A stretch of 25,969 bases of DNA from CANLBN01 sp047634655 (GTDB lineage Bacteria > Pseudomonadota > Gammaproteobacteria > Pseudomonadales > Cellvibrionaceae), in contig JBLIHY010000020.1 of assembly GCA_047634655.1 (NCBI GenBank), forward strand, positions 1 to 25,969, written 5' to 3'. Every line of letters begins with the position of its first letter. The first letter of the stretch is position 1. Below, in pieces: positions 15,539 through 24,047 of the stretch. The notes under the pieces were generated by a model. The model was given only the letters and a program-made list of their open reading frames with translations, had not been told where the DNA came from and searched no databases. The translations under genes were made by a program, and so were the position numbers.

Positions 15539-16522
15539 GTGACGATGATTCAAAATGATTATTATCAACTCACTCCTGATACCGTAATTGATGCCGTGGA
15601 AAGTCTGGGCTTCTTAAGTGATGCGCGAATTTTGGCGCTTAACAGCTATGAAAATCGGGTTTATCAGGTTGGGATCGAAGCGAGTCAGCCGTTAATCGCG
15701 AAGTTTTATCGCCCTAGTCGTTGGAGCGATGCGCAGATACAAGAAGATCATGACTTTACTCAAGCGTTGAGCGAACTGGAAATTCCTGTGGTTGCACCGT
15801 TGCGCTTTGATGGCCAAAGTCTGCACCAGTACGAAGGTTACCGCTTTGCAGTTTATCCCCGTCGTGGTGGCCGCGCACCGGAGTTGGAAAATTACGATCA
15901 GCTGAAAATTATTGGCCGCTTTCTCGGACGTATTCATACCTGTGGTCAACAGTCGCTGTTCAAATATCGGCCAATGATTGATCACCAGACTTTTGCCAGC
16001 GATAGTCGCGATTATTTGTTAACTCACGATTTTATTCCGGCGGAGCTGATCCCCGCCTACGAAACAATAACCAGAGATTTGATCGAACGTTTGCAGAAAA
16101 TTTTCAGCAACTGCAATTATCAGCCGACTCGGCTTCACGGCGACTGCCACGTAGGGAATATCCTTTGGCGCGAAGGATCTGCGCACTTTGTCGATTTCGA
16201 TGATTCTCGCAATGGCCCAGCAATACAGGATCTTTGGATGCTGCTTTCTGGCGATGCGCAACAGCGCTGTCGACAACTGATGGAAATCGTCGAGGGCTAT
16301 CAGGATTTTAGAGCATTTGAACCCGCTGAACTTAATTTGATAGAGGCACTGCGCGCCATGCGTTTAATGCACTATGCTGCCTGGTTGGCGCGCCGTTGGA
16401 AAGACCCTGCTTTTCCAATGAATTTTCCTTGGTTTAACAGCCAGCGCTACTGGTCTGATCACGTGCTCTCCCTGCGCGAACAGTTGGCAGCTTTAGATGA
16501 ACCTGTTTTACGATGGAGATAA
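15539..16522 (+). CDS. srkA: Stress response Ser/Thr protein kinase (SrkA/YihE/RdoA family)
   Basis: 327-residue aminoglycoside-phosphotransferase-fold kinase matching SrkA (E. coli 328 residues), a Cpx-linked kinase that protects cells from stress-induced death. Visible motifs are LNSYENRVYQVG near 33, the Lys-containing PLIAKFYRPSRW, RRGGRAPELEN, the catalytic loop LHGDCHVGNILW and the metal-binding FVDFDDSRNGPAIQDLWMLL. GTG at 15539 is taken as start because AAAGGG ends eight bases before it. The next in-frame ATG (15545) would be 14 bases away. cysE begins six bases after the stop, so the two are probably cotranscribed. Confidence 0.93.
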   Translation: MTMIQNDYYQLTPDTVIDAVESLGFLSDARILALNSYENRVYQVGIEASQPLIAKFYRPSRWSDAQIQEDHDFTQALSELEIPVVAPLRFDGQSLHQYEGYRFAVYPRRGGRAPELENYDQLKIIGRFLGRIHTCGQQSLFKYRPMIDHQTFASDSRDYLLTHDFIPAELIPAYETITRDLIERLQKIFSNCNYQPTRLHGDCHVGNILWREGSAHFVDFDDSRNGPAIQDLWMLLSGDAQQRCRQLMEIVEGYQDFRAFEPAELNLIEALRAMRLMHYAAWLARRWKDPAFPMNFPWFNSQRYWSDHVLSLREQLAALDEPVLRWR

Positions 16523-16528
16523 TTTCTA

Positions 16529-17353
16529 TTGTCTAGTCAAAATATGTCTTGTAAAGATCGCGTGTGGTCAATGATTCGGGAAACCACGGCAAAACATGCT
16601 GAGCAAGAGCCTGTTCTCGCCAGTTTTTTGCACGCCACGATTCTGAACCATAATGCTCTAGAAGATGCGCTCAGTTTTCATTTAGCCAATAAACTCGACA
16701 GTCCAACTACGTCCGCGCTGTTAATTCGGGAAATTATTGAGGAGGCCTTGGAAAAATCACCGGATATTGGAATCGCTGTGCGCGCCGATATCTTGGCCAC
16801 TTACGAGCGCGATTCCGCCTGTGACTGCCTGTCTACGCCGTTGCTGTTCTATAAAGGCTTTCACGCCCTGCAAGCTTATCGAGTGGCCCACTGGCTGTGG
16901 AACAATCAACGTCAGCCGCTGGCGTTGTTTCTACAAAATCACATCTCCATGGCCTTTAATGTCGACATTCACCCCGCCGCGCGTATTGGCAAGGGCATTA
17001 TGCTCGACCATGCCTCTGGCATTGTCATCGGTGAAACCGCCGTAGTTGACGACAACGTTTCTATTATGCAATCGGTTACATTGGGTGGTACAGGAAAAGA
17101 CAGCGGCGATCGCCATCCGAGAGTACGGCAAGGTGTACTTATTGGCGCGGGCTCGAAGATTCTTGGCAATATCGAAATTGGCGAATGCGCCCACATTAGC
17201 TCGGGAAGCGTCGTATTGAAGGATGTTCCCCCACACAAGGTGGTGGCTGGTGTGCCGGCGCAAATCGTCGGCAATGCTGTTGCCCGGCAACCCGCTCTAA
17301 CGATGGATCAGGATCTGCGCTGCGAGCAGGAAAAGCTTTCTCCTAATCGCTAA
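16529..17353 (+). CDS. cysE: Serine O-acetyltransferase
   Basis: 274-residue left-handed beta-helix acetyltransferase that makes O-acetylserine from serine and acetyl-CoA, the first step of cysteine synthesis. The N-terminal SATase helical domain spans about 10-140 (VRADILATYERDSACD...KGFHALQAYRVAHWLW). The hexapeptide domain from about 145 includes FNVDIHPAARIGKGIMLDHA, GIVIGETAVVDDNVSIMQSV, TLGGTGK and RHPRVRQGVLIGAGSKILGN, with the catalytic His in LDHASGI. TTG at 16529 is the likely start, because GGAG lies ten bases upstream while the first ATG (16544) is too far away. It follows srkA closely. Feedback inhibition by cysteine is expected from the family. Confidence 0.95.
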   Translation: MSSQNMSCKDRVWSMIRETTAKHAEQEPVLASFLHATILNHNALEDALSFHLANKLDSPTTSALLIREIIEEALEKSPDIGIAVRADILATYERDSACDCLSTPLLFYKGFHALQAYRVAHWLWNNQRQPLALFLQNHISMAFNVDIHPAARIGKGIMLDHASGIVIGETAVVDDNVSIMQSVTLGGTGKDSGDRHPRVRQGVLIGAGSKILGNIEIGECAHISSGSVVLKDVPPHKVVAGVPAQIVGNAVARQPALTMDQDLRCEQEKLSPNR

Positions 17354-17499
17354 CGCTAAATTTTGAGACGTCGCCTGGATACACAACTTGCGAAGCCGTT
17401 AATCCGTACTAATCTGATAATTGCGACACGTCGACTAAACCTGCCCCGTTAATAACAAACAACAACTTTTGATGCTCGTCACTTGCCACGGCAACAGAT

Positions 17500-17527
17500 T
17501 TCATCCATCAGCTATTTGATGGATGAA
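17500..17527. repeat. Perfect 11-bp inverted repeat between convergent cysE and pssA
   Basis: TTCATCCATCA - GCTATT - TGATGGATGAA forms a perfect stem-loop midway between two converging genes, the usual place for a bidirectional terminator. No U run follows it on either strand (the plus side reads TGAAAAAAC), so it may be an mRNA-end stabiliser or an imperfect terminator. Confidence 0.55.
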
Positions 17528-17546
17528 TGAAAAAACTCTGAGAATA

Positions 17547-18389
17547 CTACGATCGGCCAACTGCCATCTTCCAAAACCAAGTTACCGGAGCCGATAGCGA
17601 GTAGCTCAATGCCAGAAGAAACAGCACTACTGGTGGATTCGATAGCACAGCGACAAAAATTAATACGGTGATCAACATAGCGACAAAGGGAACTCGACGA
17701 TTTTTATCTAAACCTTTGAAGCTTTGATAACGCAGATTAGAAACCATCATAATGGCGATGAAAGCCAGTAGGATAGCGGCGACAATCGAGACATTGATGC
17801 TCGGATCGTTACTGCTACCCAGCCAAACGCCAGAGGCGACTAAAGTAGCCGCTGGAGGACTAGCTAGACCTATAAAATAGTTATTATCGGAATTTCCTTG
17901 ATGGGTATTGAAACGCGCTAGGCGAATAGCTGCACAGGCGGTGAAAACGAAAGCTGCCGCTAGACCAAATTTACCCAGAGGCTCCAGTGCCCAACTGTAA
18001 ACAACTACTGCTGGCGCCAAACCAAACGAGACCATATCGGACAGGCTGTCGTACTCGACTCCAAATGCACTTTCAGTGTGCGTCATACGAGCAACCCGAC
18101 CGTCAAATCCATCCAGTACTTGCGCTGCAAAAATTGCCCAAGCGGCATGATCGTAGTTGCCGCCCATGGCGGCTAGGATTGCGTAGAACCCGCCGAATAG
18201 AGCGCCTGTAGTGAACAGATTGGGCAAGAGATACACGCCTTTGTGGAGAATTTTCTTGCCGTCTTTAGAAATCTCTTCGATATGCTCATCCACAGGAATT
18301 TTTGAATCGAGCGCGGATTTGAACTGATCGACAGATTTATCAGCGTGCGTGAAGTTGGGAACGGGCTTGGCGGGGTCAGTTTCGGTCAT
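17547..18389 (-). CDS. pssA: CDP-diacylglycerol-serine O-phosphatidyltransferase
   Basis: 280-residue integral membrane enzyme that makes phosphatidylserine, the precursor of phosphatidylethanolamine, from CDP-diacylglycerol and serine. The CDP-alcohol phosphotransferase motif is complete: DGFDGRVAR, then Gly (SAFGVEYD) and SLSD with the two catalytic Asp. Several hydrophobic helices follow, ending near the C-terminus at PVTWFWK. A hydrophilic N-terminus of about 50 residues (PAKPVPNFTH...HIEEISKDGKKILHKG) precedes the first helix. This is the small, membrane-embedded type, unlike the PLD-type E. coli PssA. It lies 114 bases after ilvC on the same strand, an order also found in pseudomonads. 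Confidence 0.94.
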   Translation of the reverse strand: MTETDPAKPVPNFTHADKSVDQFKSALDSKIPVDEHIEEISKDGKKILHKGVYLLPNLFTTGALFGGFYAILAAMGGNYDHAAWAIFAAQVLDGFDGRVARMTHTESAFGVEYDSLSDMVSFGLAPAVVVYSWALEPLGKFGLAAAFVFTACAAIRLARFNTHQGNSDNNYFIGLASPPAATLVASGVWLGSSNDPSINVSIVAAILLAFIAIMMVSNLRYQSFKGLDKNRRVPFVAMLITVLIFVAVLSNPPVVLFLLALSYSLSAPVTWFWKMAVGRS

Positions 18390-18503
18390 GATAAAGTTGT
18401 AATAATAAAATGATAAACGGCTCCACAGTAAAATGGCGAGATATTTTGTGTCAAACGCGCCAGATTATGCTGTAGACGCCGCGACCAATGAGCAACTTGC
18501 TAA

Positions 18504-19520
18504 TTAATTTTTCGATTTATCAATAAGCTTTTTGGCGGTAATCCAAGGCATCATACCGCGTAACTTTTCCCCCACTTTTTCGATACCGTGTGCCGCATTG
18601 TTACGACGACGGGCGACCATAGATGGATAGTTAGCAGCGCCTTCCGCGATAAACATTTTGGCATATTCACCGTCTTGTATACGTTTAAGCACATTGCGCA
18701 TAGCCTTGCGAGACTCTTCGTTAATAATCTCGGGACCGGCAACATATTCCCCGTATTCAGCATTGTTGGAAATGGAGTAATTCATGTCGGCAATACCGCC
18801 TTCGTACATTAGATCAACAATCAGCTTCAACTCGTGCAGGCATTCGAAATAAGCCATTTCGGCAGAATAGCCAGCCTCTACTAGGGTGTCGAAACCGGCT
18901 TTGACAAGTTCGACGCAGCCGCCGCACAAAACCGCTTGCTCACCAAACAGATCAGTTTCGGTTTCATCTTTGAATGTGGTTTCAATAATTCCGGTGCGAC
19001 CGCCACCCAAACCACATGCATAAGACATCGCCAGGTCTCTGGCTTGGCCCGAAGTATCTTGGAAAATCGCGATCAAATCGGGAATCCCTCCGCCATTGAT
19101 AAACTCATTGCGAACAGTATGTCCGGGAGCTTTTGGCGCAATCATTATCACATCGAGATCACTGCGGGGGGTAATCTGGTTGTAATGAATAGAAAACCCA
19201 TGGGCAAATGCTAGAGTTGCTCCCTTCTTAATATTTGGTTCGAGCTCTTCTTTATAAAGCTTCCCGTGGAGCTCATCAGGCGTCAGAACCATTATCAAGT
19301 CTGCGGAGGCAGTGGCATCGGAAACGCTCGAAACTTTTAAATTGTGGGCACTGGCTTTGGCAATAGACGAAGAACCGGCCCTCAGGCCCACGGTTACATC
19401 GACACCGGAATCCTGCAAGTTGCAGGCGTGCGCGTGGCCCTGAGAGCCATAACCAATGACGGCAACTTTTTTGCCTTTAATGATTGACAGGTCGCAATCT
19501 TTGTCGTAGTAAATTTGCAT
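18504..19520 (-). CDS. ilvC: Ketol-acid reductoisomerase, class I
   Basis: 338-residue NADPH- and Mg-dependent enzyme of valine, leucine and isoleucine synthesis. The start MQIYYDKDCDLSIIKGKKVA, nucleotide-binding GYGSQGHAHACNLQDSGV, MIAPKAPGHTVRNEF, and the metal-binding DLFGEQAVLCGG and LKLIVDLMYEGG segments are all typical of the short class I form. AAGGA lies before the ATG. The ilvB/ilvH acetolactate synthase genes that often precede ilvC are not here; a divergent periplasmic-protein gene lies upstream. A sigma-70-like promoter at 19646-19674 gives a leader of about 120 bases. Confidence 0.97.
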   Translation of the reverse strand: MQIYYDKDCDLSIIKGKKVAVIGYGSQGHAHACNLQDSGVDVTVGLRAGSSSIAKASAHNLKVSSVSDATASADLIMVLTPDELHGKLYKEELEPNIKKGATLAFAHGFSIHYNQITPRSDLDVIMIAPKAPGHTVRNEFINGGGIPDLIAIFQDTSGQARDLAMSYACGLGGGRTGIIETTFKDETETDLFGEQAVLCGGCVELVKAGFDTLVEAGYSAEMAYFECLHELKLIVDLMYEGGIADMNYSISNNAEYGEYVAGPEIINEESRKAMRNVLKRIQDGEYAKMFIAEGAANYPSMVARRRNNAAHGIEKVGEKLRGMMPWITAKKLIDKSKN

Positions 19521-19588
19521 ATTGAATTATCCTTAGAAAGTAAATTGGATGATAGCGTTTCGGCAGACTTTTATCAGAACTCTTTGGG

Positions 19589-19607
19589 TGGGCTTTGCAA
19601 GAGCCCA
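19589..19607 (-). promoter_or_regulatory. Stem-loop in the ilvC leader
   Basis: TGGGCTTT - GCA - AGAGCCCA, eight pairs with one G-U, lies in the expected 5' leader of ilvC. The minus-strand leader has no run of Ile/Leu/Val codons in the short frame I checked, so classical attenuation is not supported. It may stabilise the message or be incidental. Confidence 0.3.
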
Positions 19608-19645
19608 TAAAAAATAGGTCGTCGGTTGTCGATATTTAGCCGGCT

Positions 19646-19674
19646 ATTATAGAGAATCTTTTCCGTGGGGTAAA
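19646..19674 (-). promoter_or_regulatory. ilvC: Sigma-70 promoter of ilvC
   Basis: On the minus strand, TTTACC (19674-19669), a 17-base spacer and a perfect TATAAT (19651-19646). Transcription would begin near 19639, about 120 bases before the ilvC ATG. Confidence 0.65.
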
Positions 19675-19912
19675 ACCGGCTTGTCTAAAAATAGTTGCCC
19701 GCCCCTCGCACTCTCTTTAGATCTTTTCATGGCTTGAGATAGTTGAGAAGTACATAGAAATCATGTGGGATGAGGGTTAATATGATCTGCGCAAGACAAC
19801 CAAATAAATCCAACTGTGAATAGCGAAAGAAGTCCATAGGACTTTCGCGATAAAAGTTTTTCTTCGTACAAGAAGACCCATGACAAAGATTAAACAAGCT
19901 GGTAATTGAATT
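19675..19912. other. Remainder of the divergent ilvC / binding-protein spacer
   Basis: This should hold the promoter for the plus-strand binding-protein gene. A TATGAT hexamer is present in the run GGTTAATATGATC, but no good -35 sits at the right distance, so I do not call it. No gene-like content is seen. Confidence 0.4.
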
Positions 19913-21046
19913 ATGCCAAAGACCCAATTTCCAAAAAACTCTCTTTTCCTATTTATACATCTCAACATTTTCATAATTTTTATTCTGTTAACACTTAATG
20001 CCCACGCTGATCGTCCAAAGCGCGTTGCCATTGTTAGCAGCTATCACCCAGAATTTTTGTGGACATCGGAGACCAATGAGGGCGTTTTAAAGGCACTCTA
20101 CGAACATAAATATCTTGAAGACCCTGCCGAAGGCGAAATTTTTACACGGGAGGAATACTACCAAAATGAAAAAATTGTTTTAAAAAAATGGTGGATGGAT
20201 AGCAAACGAAAAAGTACCTTTCCAGAAATTCGAAAAGAGTTATCAAGGATCGTTAACGACCTCAACGATTTTGAGCCAGATATCGTTCTAACTGGCGATG
20301 ATAACGCCACTAATTACCTGGGTAATTATTATATTGACTCCGATACTTTCTTGGTTTTTTGGGGTGTCAATGGTAGCCCAATGAAATACGGCTTGTTGGA
20401 TTCACTGGAAAAGCCTGGCCACAATATCACCGGTGTCTACCAAGCCGATTACTTACAAGAATCGGTTGAATTCTTAAAATCACTCCTGCCAGAAATAGAA
20501 AAAATTGCTCTGCTATCGGACGATTCCGTGTCCAGTCGTGCAAAATTGAAAAAGCTACGGCGCCTTGGAGAGACCGGTCAACTCCCTGTTCAGGTGGTCA
20601 CAGAAATTTCAACTAATGACTACAAAAAGTGGCAAAAAGAGGCGCTGGAGGCCGCGGAATATACCGATGCATTTTTTATGTTGAACCATAATACTCTGAA
20701 AGATTCCAATGGCGATCCTATTGACCATATGAAAATTGGCGCATGGTATTTGCGCAACATTAAAAAACCTGAGGTAAGTTATGAAAATCACTTTATTGAG
20801 GAGGGCATGTTCTCTGCCGTCAGTGACTCAGGGGTTAAACAAGGCTATATGGCTATGAAATTGGCCATACGAATTTTAGAAGGAGAAAATCCCGCGAATA
20901 TACGAGTGACTGCTCCTGATCGAGGCGATTATGTCGTCAATCGAGAGCGCGCAGAAATGCTAAATATTTACGAAAGGATTAAAGATAATAATAAGATAGA
21001 AGCTTGGGTAGAACGCGCCCAGGCTTTGATTAAATACCCTGACTAA
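19913..21046 (+). CDS. Periplasmic substrate-binding protein of the ABC_sub_bind type
   Basis: 377-residue exported protein. A long hydrophobic signal peptide (about 1-32) ends N-A-H-A before DRPKRVAIV, giving a Sec cleavage site. The mature part resembles bacterial periplasmic binding proteins of the ABC_sub_bind type: KRVAIVSSYHPEFLWTSETN, the first-lobe FEPDIVLTGDDNATNYLG, WGVNGSPMKYG and GHNITGVYQADYLQESVEFL, and GMFSAVSDSGVKQGYMAMKL at the end. No permease or ATPase gene is adjacent. A GGDEF-EAL membrane protein starts 27 bases later, so it more likely delivers a signal than imports a solute. The ligand is unknown. The ribosome site before ATG 19913 is weak, but the signal peptide supports this start. 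Confidence 0.82.
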   Translation: MPKTQFPKNSLFLFIHLNIFIIFILLTLNAHADRPKRVAIVSSYHPEFLWTSETNEGVLKALYEHKYLEDPAEGEIFTREEYYQNEKIVLKKWWMDSKRKSTFPEIRKELSRIVNDLNDFEPDIVLTGDDNATNYLGNYYIDSDTFLVFWGVNGSPMKYGLLDSLEKPGHNITGVYQADYLQESVEFLKSLLPEIEKIALLSDDSVSSRAKLKKLRRLGETGQLPVQVVTEISTNDYKKWQKEALEAAEYTDAFFMLNHNTLKDSNGDPIDHMKIGAWYLRNIKKPEVSYENHFIEEGMFSAVSDSGVKQGYMAMKLAIRILEGENPANIRVTAPDRGDYVVNRERAEMLNIYERIKDNNKIEAWVERAQALIKYPD

Positions 21047-21073
21047 CTCACCTAATCATTGAGAGACACATAA

Positions 21074-23533
21074 ATGTTTTCAGGGTTCAAAAGCTCAATA
21101 TTAAGCTTACTGGCACTAACTATTGGCGGTGCAAGCGTAATTGCTGCCATTGCTTCAACACTTGGCCACTACTTCTTTACCGCCGAAGTAATTCAACAAT
21201 CAACCGATCAACAAATTCTGTCTGCACTGGAATTAACAACGGATTATCTCGAGAAAAACTACACCGAGAAGTTAAAGTATGATTTGAAACTGATAGAGTC
21301 CTCTCAAGAAATTAATTTTTTAATTTCAAGTTCAGCTGATGAATATCTAATTCATCAGCTGAATGTTGAAAAGTTATTACTTTCTTTTTCTAAAAACCGT
21401 TCTGATTTGTATCGTTCTATCCGGTTAGTCGGTGTATCCGGTAGTGAAATAGCTATTATAGAACAACAAAAAAGAATGCGAGAGTACAACACAATCACCA
21501 TGAGTGGGAAATCGCAAACCATAAACACCATGGGTGAATTGTTCTTGGATCTAAAAAGCTCAAAACCTGGAAGTATCTTGTTTGCCAATCCGGTCTTCGA
21601 AAATGGTGAAACTTATTATTTCGTAGGGCTTGCAAAAACCGACCCGGATATTGGCGGTTTTGGTGGTGCAGTTATTATTACTTTCACACTGGATCAGTTC
21701 ATCAAATATCTCAATAACTTCAAAGTATTTGGTTACTCTTTGGTGTGGTTATATTCCTCAGAGGGCGAATTAATTTATCGCGGCGACACTGAAATCTCTA
21801 TTGATCCTTACCCCTATATTTTCAAAGGTGAAGAGAAGCCCGACGATTTGACCATCTTACCTGACATAAGCTCCTTATCTGACCCAAAAACTGATTCCGA
21901 GCTTAAACCCAGCTCAGACCGAAGCTCTATTTCCAGTATCGTTAAAACATTTATCGTCTTTCCGCCGGAGGCAAGAAATCAATTATTAAAAAATTTAGGG
22001 GCTGTTACTGCCCTCATTCTTACCAGCATAATTTTTACCTCGTTGCTATTGGCTTATATTATGGCCAAACGAATTGTTAACCCAATTCGCCGATTAACTT
22101 ATATGAGTAAAAAAGTAGCGGCTGGAGATTTTAGCGTCAAAATGCCGGTTAAAGGACAAGATGAAATATCCAGTTTGAGTCAAAGCTTCAATATCATGAC
22201 TAGAGAGCTAGAGGGAAAAAGGATAGAGCTGATTACGATGGCGAATATGGACATCTTGACCAAATTACCAAACCGACGTCAATTTGATTCGGATTTAATA
22301 CAATCGATCAGAAACTGTCAACGCAACGAAGAAGCCATCGCCGTCATATATGTTGATCTGGATCAGTTCAAAGACACCAACGATAGCTTCGGTCATCCCG
22401 CTGGAGATAAATTAATTCAGGATGTCGCTAAGCGCTTAAGCAGTTCCGTTAGGCAAACAGATCTGGTCGCTCGCCTAGGTGGCGACGAGTTTGCGATTAT
22501 TCTTAATCAACATAAAAGTCGCTACCATACAGAGCTAGTAGCCAAAAAACTTCTGAACTCCCTTAAAAAACCTTTTGATATTGAAGGGTATCAAATTTTT
22601 TCCAGCGCCAGTATCGGCATCAGCATTTTTCCCAATGATGGTACTACATCAACCGAATTGGTGAAAAACGCCGATGCCGCTATGTATAAAGCTAAGAAAA
22701 TGGGACGCAATAATTATCAATTTTATGAATCACAGCTAACCAATAGTTCTAATGAGCGCCTCTTACTCGGTGCTGAAATCCGACGCGCGCTCGAAAATGA
22801 TCAATTAGAAGTTTATTTTCAGCCGAAAGTTTGTATGCAGACTGGAGAGATTGTCGGTGCCGAGGCACTATTACGCTGGATCGAAGACGAAAAAATAGAA
22901 ACCTCCGTGTCTAAAATTATCGAAATTGCTGAATCTTCAGGCTTTATTGACCAGTTAGACACTTGGGTTTTTACTCACGTATTCAAGCAACTTCACCAAT
23001 GGAAAAGCTCAGGGATAGAAATTATTCCTATCTCCATAAACATATCTGGAAAACTACTTGAGCATAATCGTATTGTAGATTTAATTAAAAAATCGCTTAC
23101 TTACTACTCGGTTAGCCCAGGAGACATCGAAATTGAAATTACTGAAAATCACTTAATTAGAAATATTAAACAAACGGCGCAGACATTAAAATTTTTACAT
23201 GATTTCGGTATTGGTCTAGCCATTGATGATTTTGGAACAGGCTATTCTTCTCTGGCTTATTTAAAAGATATATCAGCAGATACGTTAAAAATCGATAGAA
23301 GATTTATTGTTAATTCTATGGAAAGTCAATCGGATAAAGCTATTGCCACCGCAATCATTCAGTTAGCTTCATCTCTGGATATGGATGTTGTTGTGGAAGG
23401 TATCGAGACCAAAGAGCAAGCTGATTTATTTAAAAAATTAGGGGCATATAGCGCGCAAGGTTTCTATTTCTATCACCCACTTTCTCCAGAAGATTTCACG
23501 GCGCTAATTTTAAATCGGAAAAAGCGTAGCTGA
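21074..23533 (+). CDS. Membrane HAMP-GGDEF-EAL cyclic-di-GMP protein
   Basis: 819-residue sensor that probably makes and/or degrades cyclic-di-GMP. A first membrane helix (about 8-32) and a second (about 311-332) enclose a periplasmic domain of some 275 residues. A HAMP domain (about 332-385, AKRIVNPIRRLT...GDFSVKMPV) follows. The GGDEF domain carries an intact active site RLGGDEFAI (469-473) and an inhibitory I-site RQTD (460-463) at the canonical five-residue distance. The EAL domain (about 575-815) has EALLRW (E597), SINISG, EITENH, IDDFGTGYSS (Asp718, Asp719), LKIDRRF and VVEGIET, so the metal- and substrate-binding residues appear intact. Both activities are therefore possible. It is paired with the upstream binding protein, which may bind its periplasmic domain. 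Confidence 0.93.
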   Translation: MFSGFKSSILSLLALTIGGASVIAAIASTLGHYFFTAEVIQQSTDQQILSALELTTDYLEKNYTEKLKYDLKLIESSQEINFLISSSADEYLIHQLNVEKLLLSFSKNRSDLYRSIRLVGVSGSEIAIIEQQKRMREYNTITMSGKSQTINTMGELFLDLKSSKPGSILFANPVFENGETYYFVGLAKTDPDIGGFGGAVIITFTLDQFIKYLNNFKVFGYSLVWLYSSEGELIYRGDTEISIDPYPYIFKGEEKPDDLTILPDISSLSDPKTDSELKPSSDRSSISSIVKTFIVFPPEARNQLLKNLGAVTALILTSIIFTSLLLAYIMAKRIVNPIRRLTYMSKKVAAGDFSVKMPVKGQDEISSLSQSFNIMTRELEGKRIELITMANMDILTKLPNRRQFDSDLIQSIRNCQRNEEAIAVIYVDLDQFKDTNDSFGHPAGDKLIQDVAKRLSSSVRQTDLVARLGGDEFAIILNQHKSRYHTELVAKKLLNSLKKPFDIEGYQIFSSASIGISIFPNDGTTSTELVKNADAAMYKAKKMGRNNYQFYESQLTNSSNERLLLGAEIRRALENDQLEVYFQPKVCMQTGEIVGAEALLRWIEDEKIETSVSKIIEIAESSGFIDQLDTWVFTHVFKQLHQWKSSGIEIIPISINISGKLLEHNRIVDLIKKSLTYYSVSPGDIEIEITENHLIRNIKQTAQTLKFLHDFGIGLAIDDFGTGYSSLAYLKDISADTLKIDRRFIVNSMESQSDKAIATAIIQLASSLDMDVVVEGIETKEQADLFKKLGAYSAQGFYFYHPLSPEDFTALILNRKKRS

Positions 23534-24047
23534 GTTGGTACATAGCAAATTATTCAGGCTTACACTAAAAAATATACTCATAGATATAATAAGCGCTTTG
23601 TAAAAAAACTAATCTGGCAGTGAAGTTATTTCTCTAACGATTCTTTTTTCAATGGTTTTATTGTCGCCTAAAAAATTGGCTGACTTTGCATCAGCTAGTT
23701 TTTTCATATCGCGGTTGTTAGAGGCATAAGACCTCTAAACGAACCAAAATCTGACGCCGTTAAATTTATAGGTATTAAACATTTTTCTGTATTTTCACCT
23801 TCGAGTGATCTACCATCACTTGAGAATATTCAAGAATTCTTTTTTGAAAGTATTTTTCCTTCGATTTCCAGAAGATAGTGAGGTTTTTCCTCAGAACTGC
23901 CAAACAGCTATCCGGCTAATAATTGTTTGACTTGGAGTTCTTTTTATCTCAATACCCCGCATAAAACCCCTAGTCCTGGTTCACTATAAAAAACAGGATC
24001 ATGCGAAAATCAACCTATAATATTAATAATACCCCAGAGCTTTCAGC
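23534..24047. other. Intergenic region, about 510 bases, with no identified gene
   Basis: AT-rich spacer between the cyclic-di-GMP gene and the SulP gene. A plus-strand frame from about 23700 to 23880 is open for nearly 60 codons (including KHFSVFSPSSDLPSLENIQE) but has no start codon or ribosome site. It may be debris; I do not recognise it. No clear terminator was found. Confidence 0.4.

Noticed and set aside
17500..17527. Perfect stem-loop as a rho-independent terminator
   Set aside because: Good stem and position, but no U run on either strand; kept only as an inverted repeat.
19521..19640. ilvC leader as a branched-chain amino-acid attenuator
   Set aside because: The short frame starting ATGGGCTCTTGC has no run of Ile, Leu or Val codons and no terminator hairpin with a U run follows.
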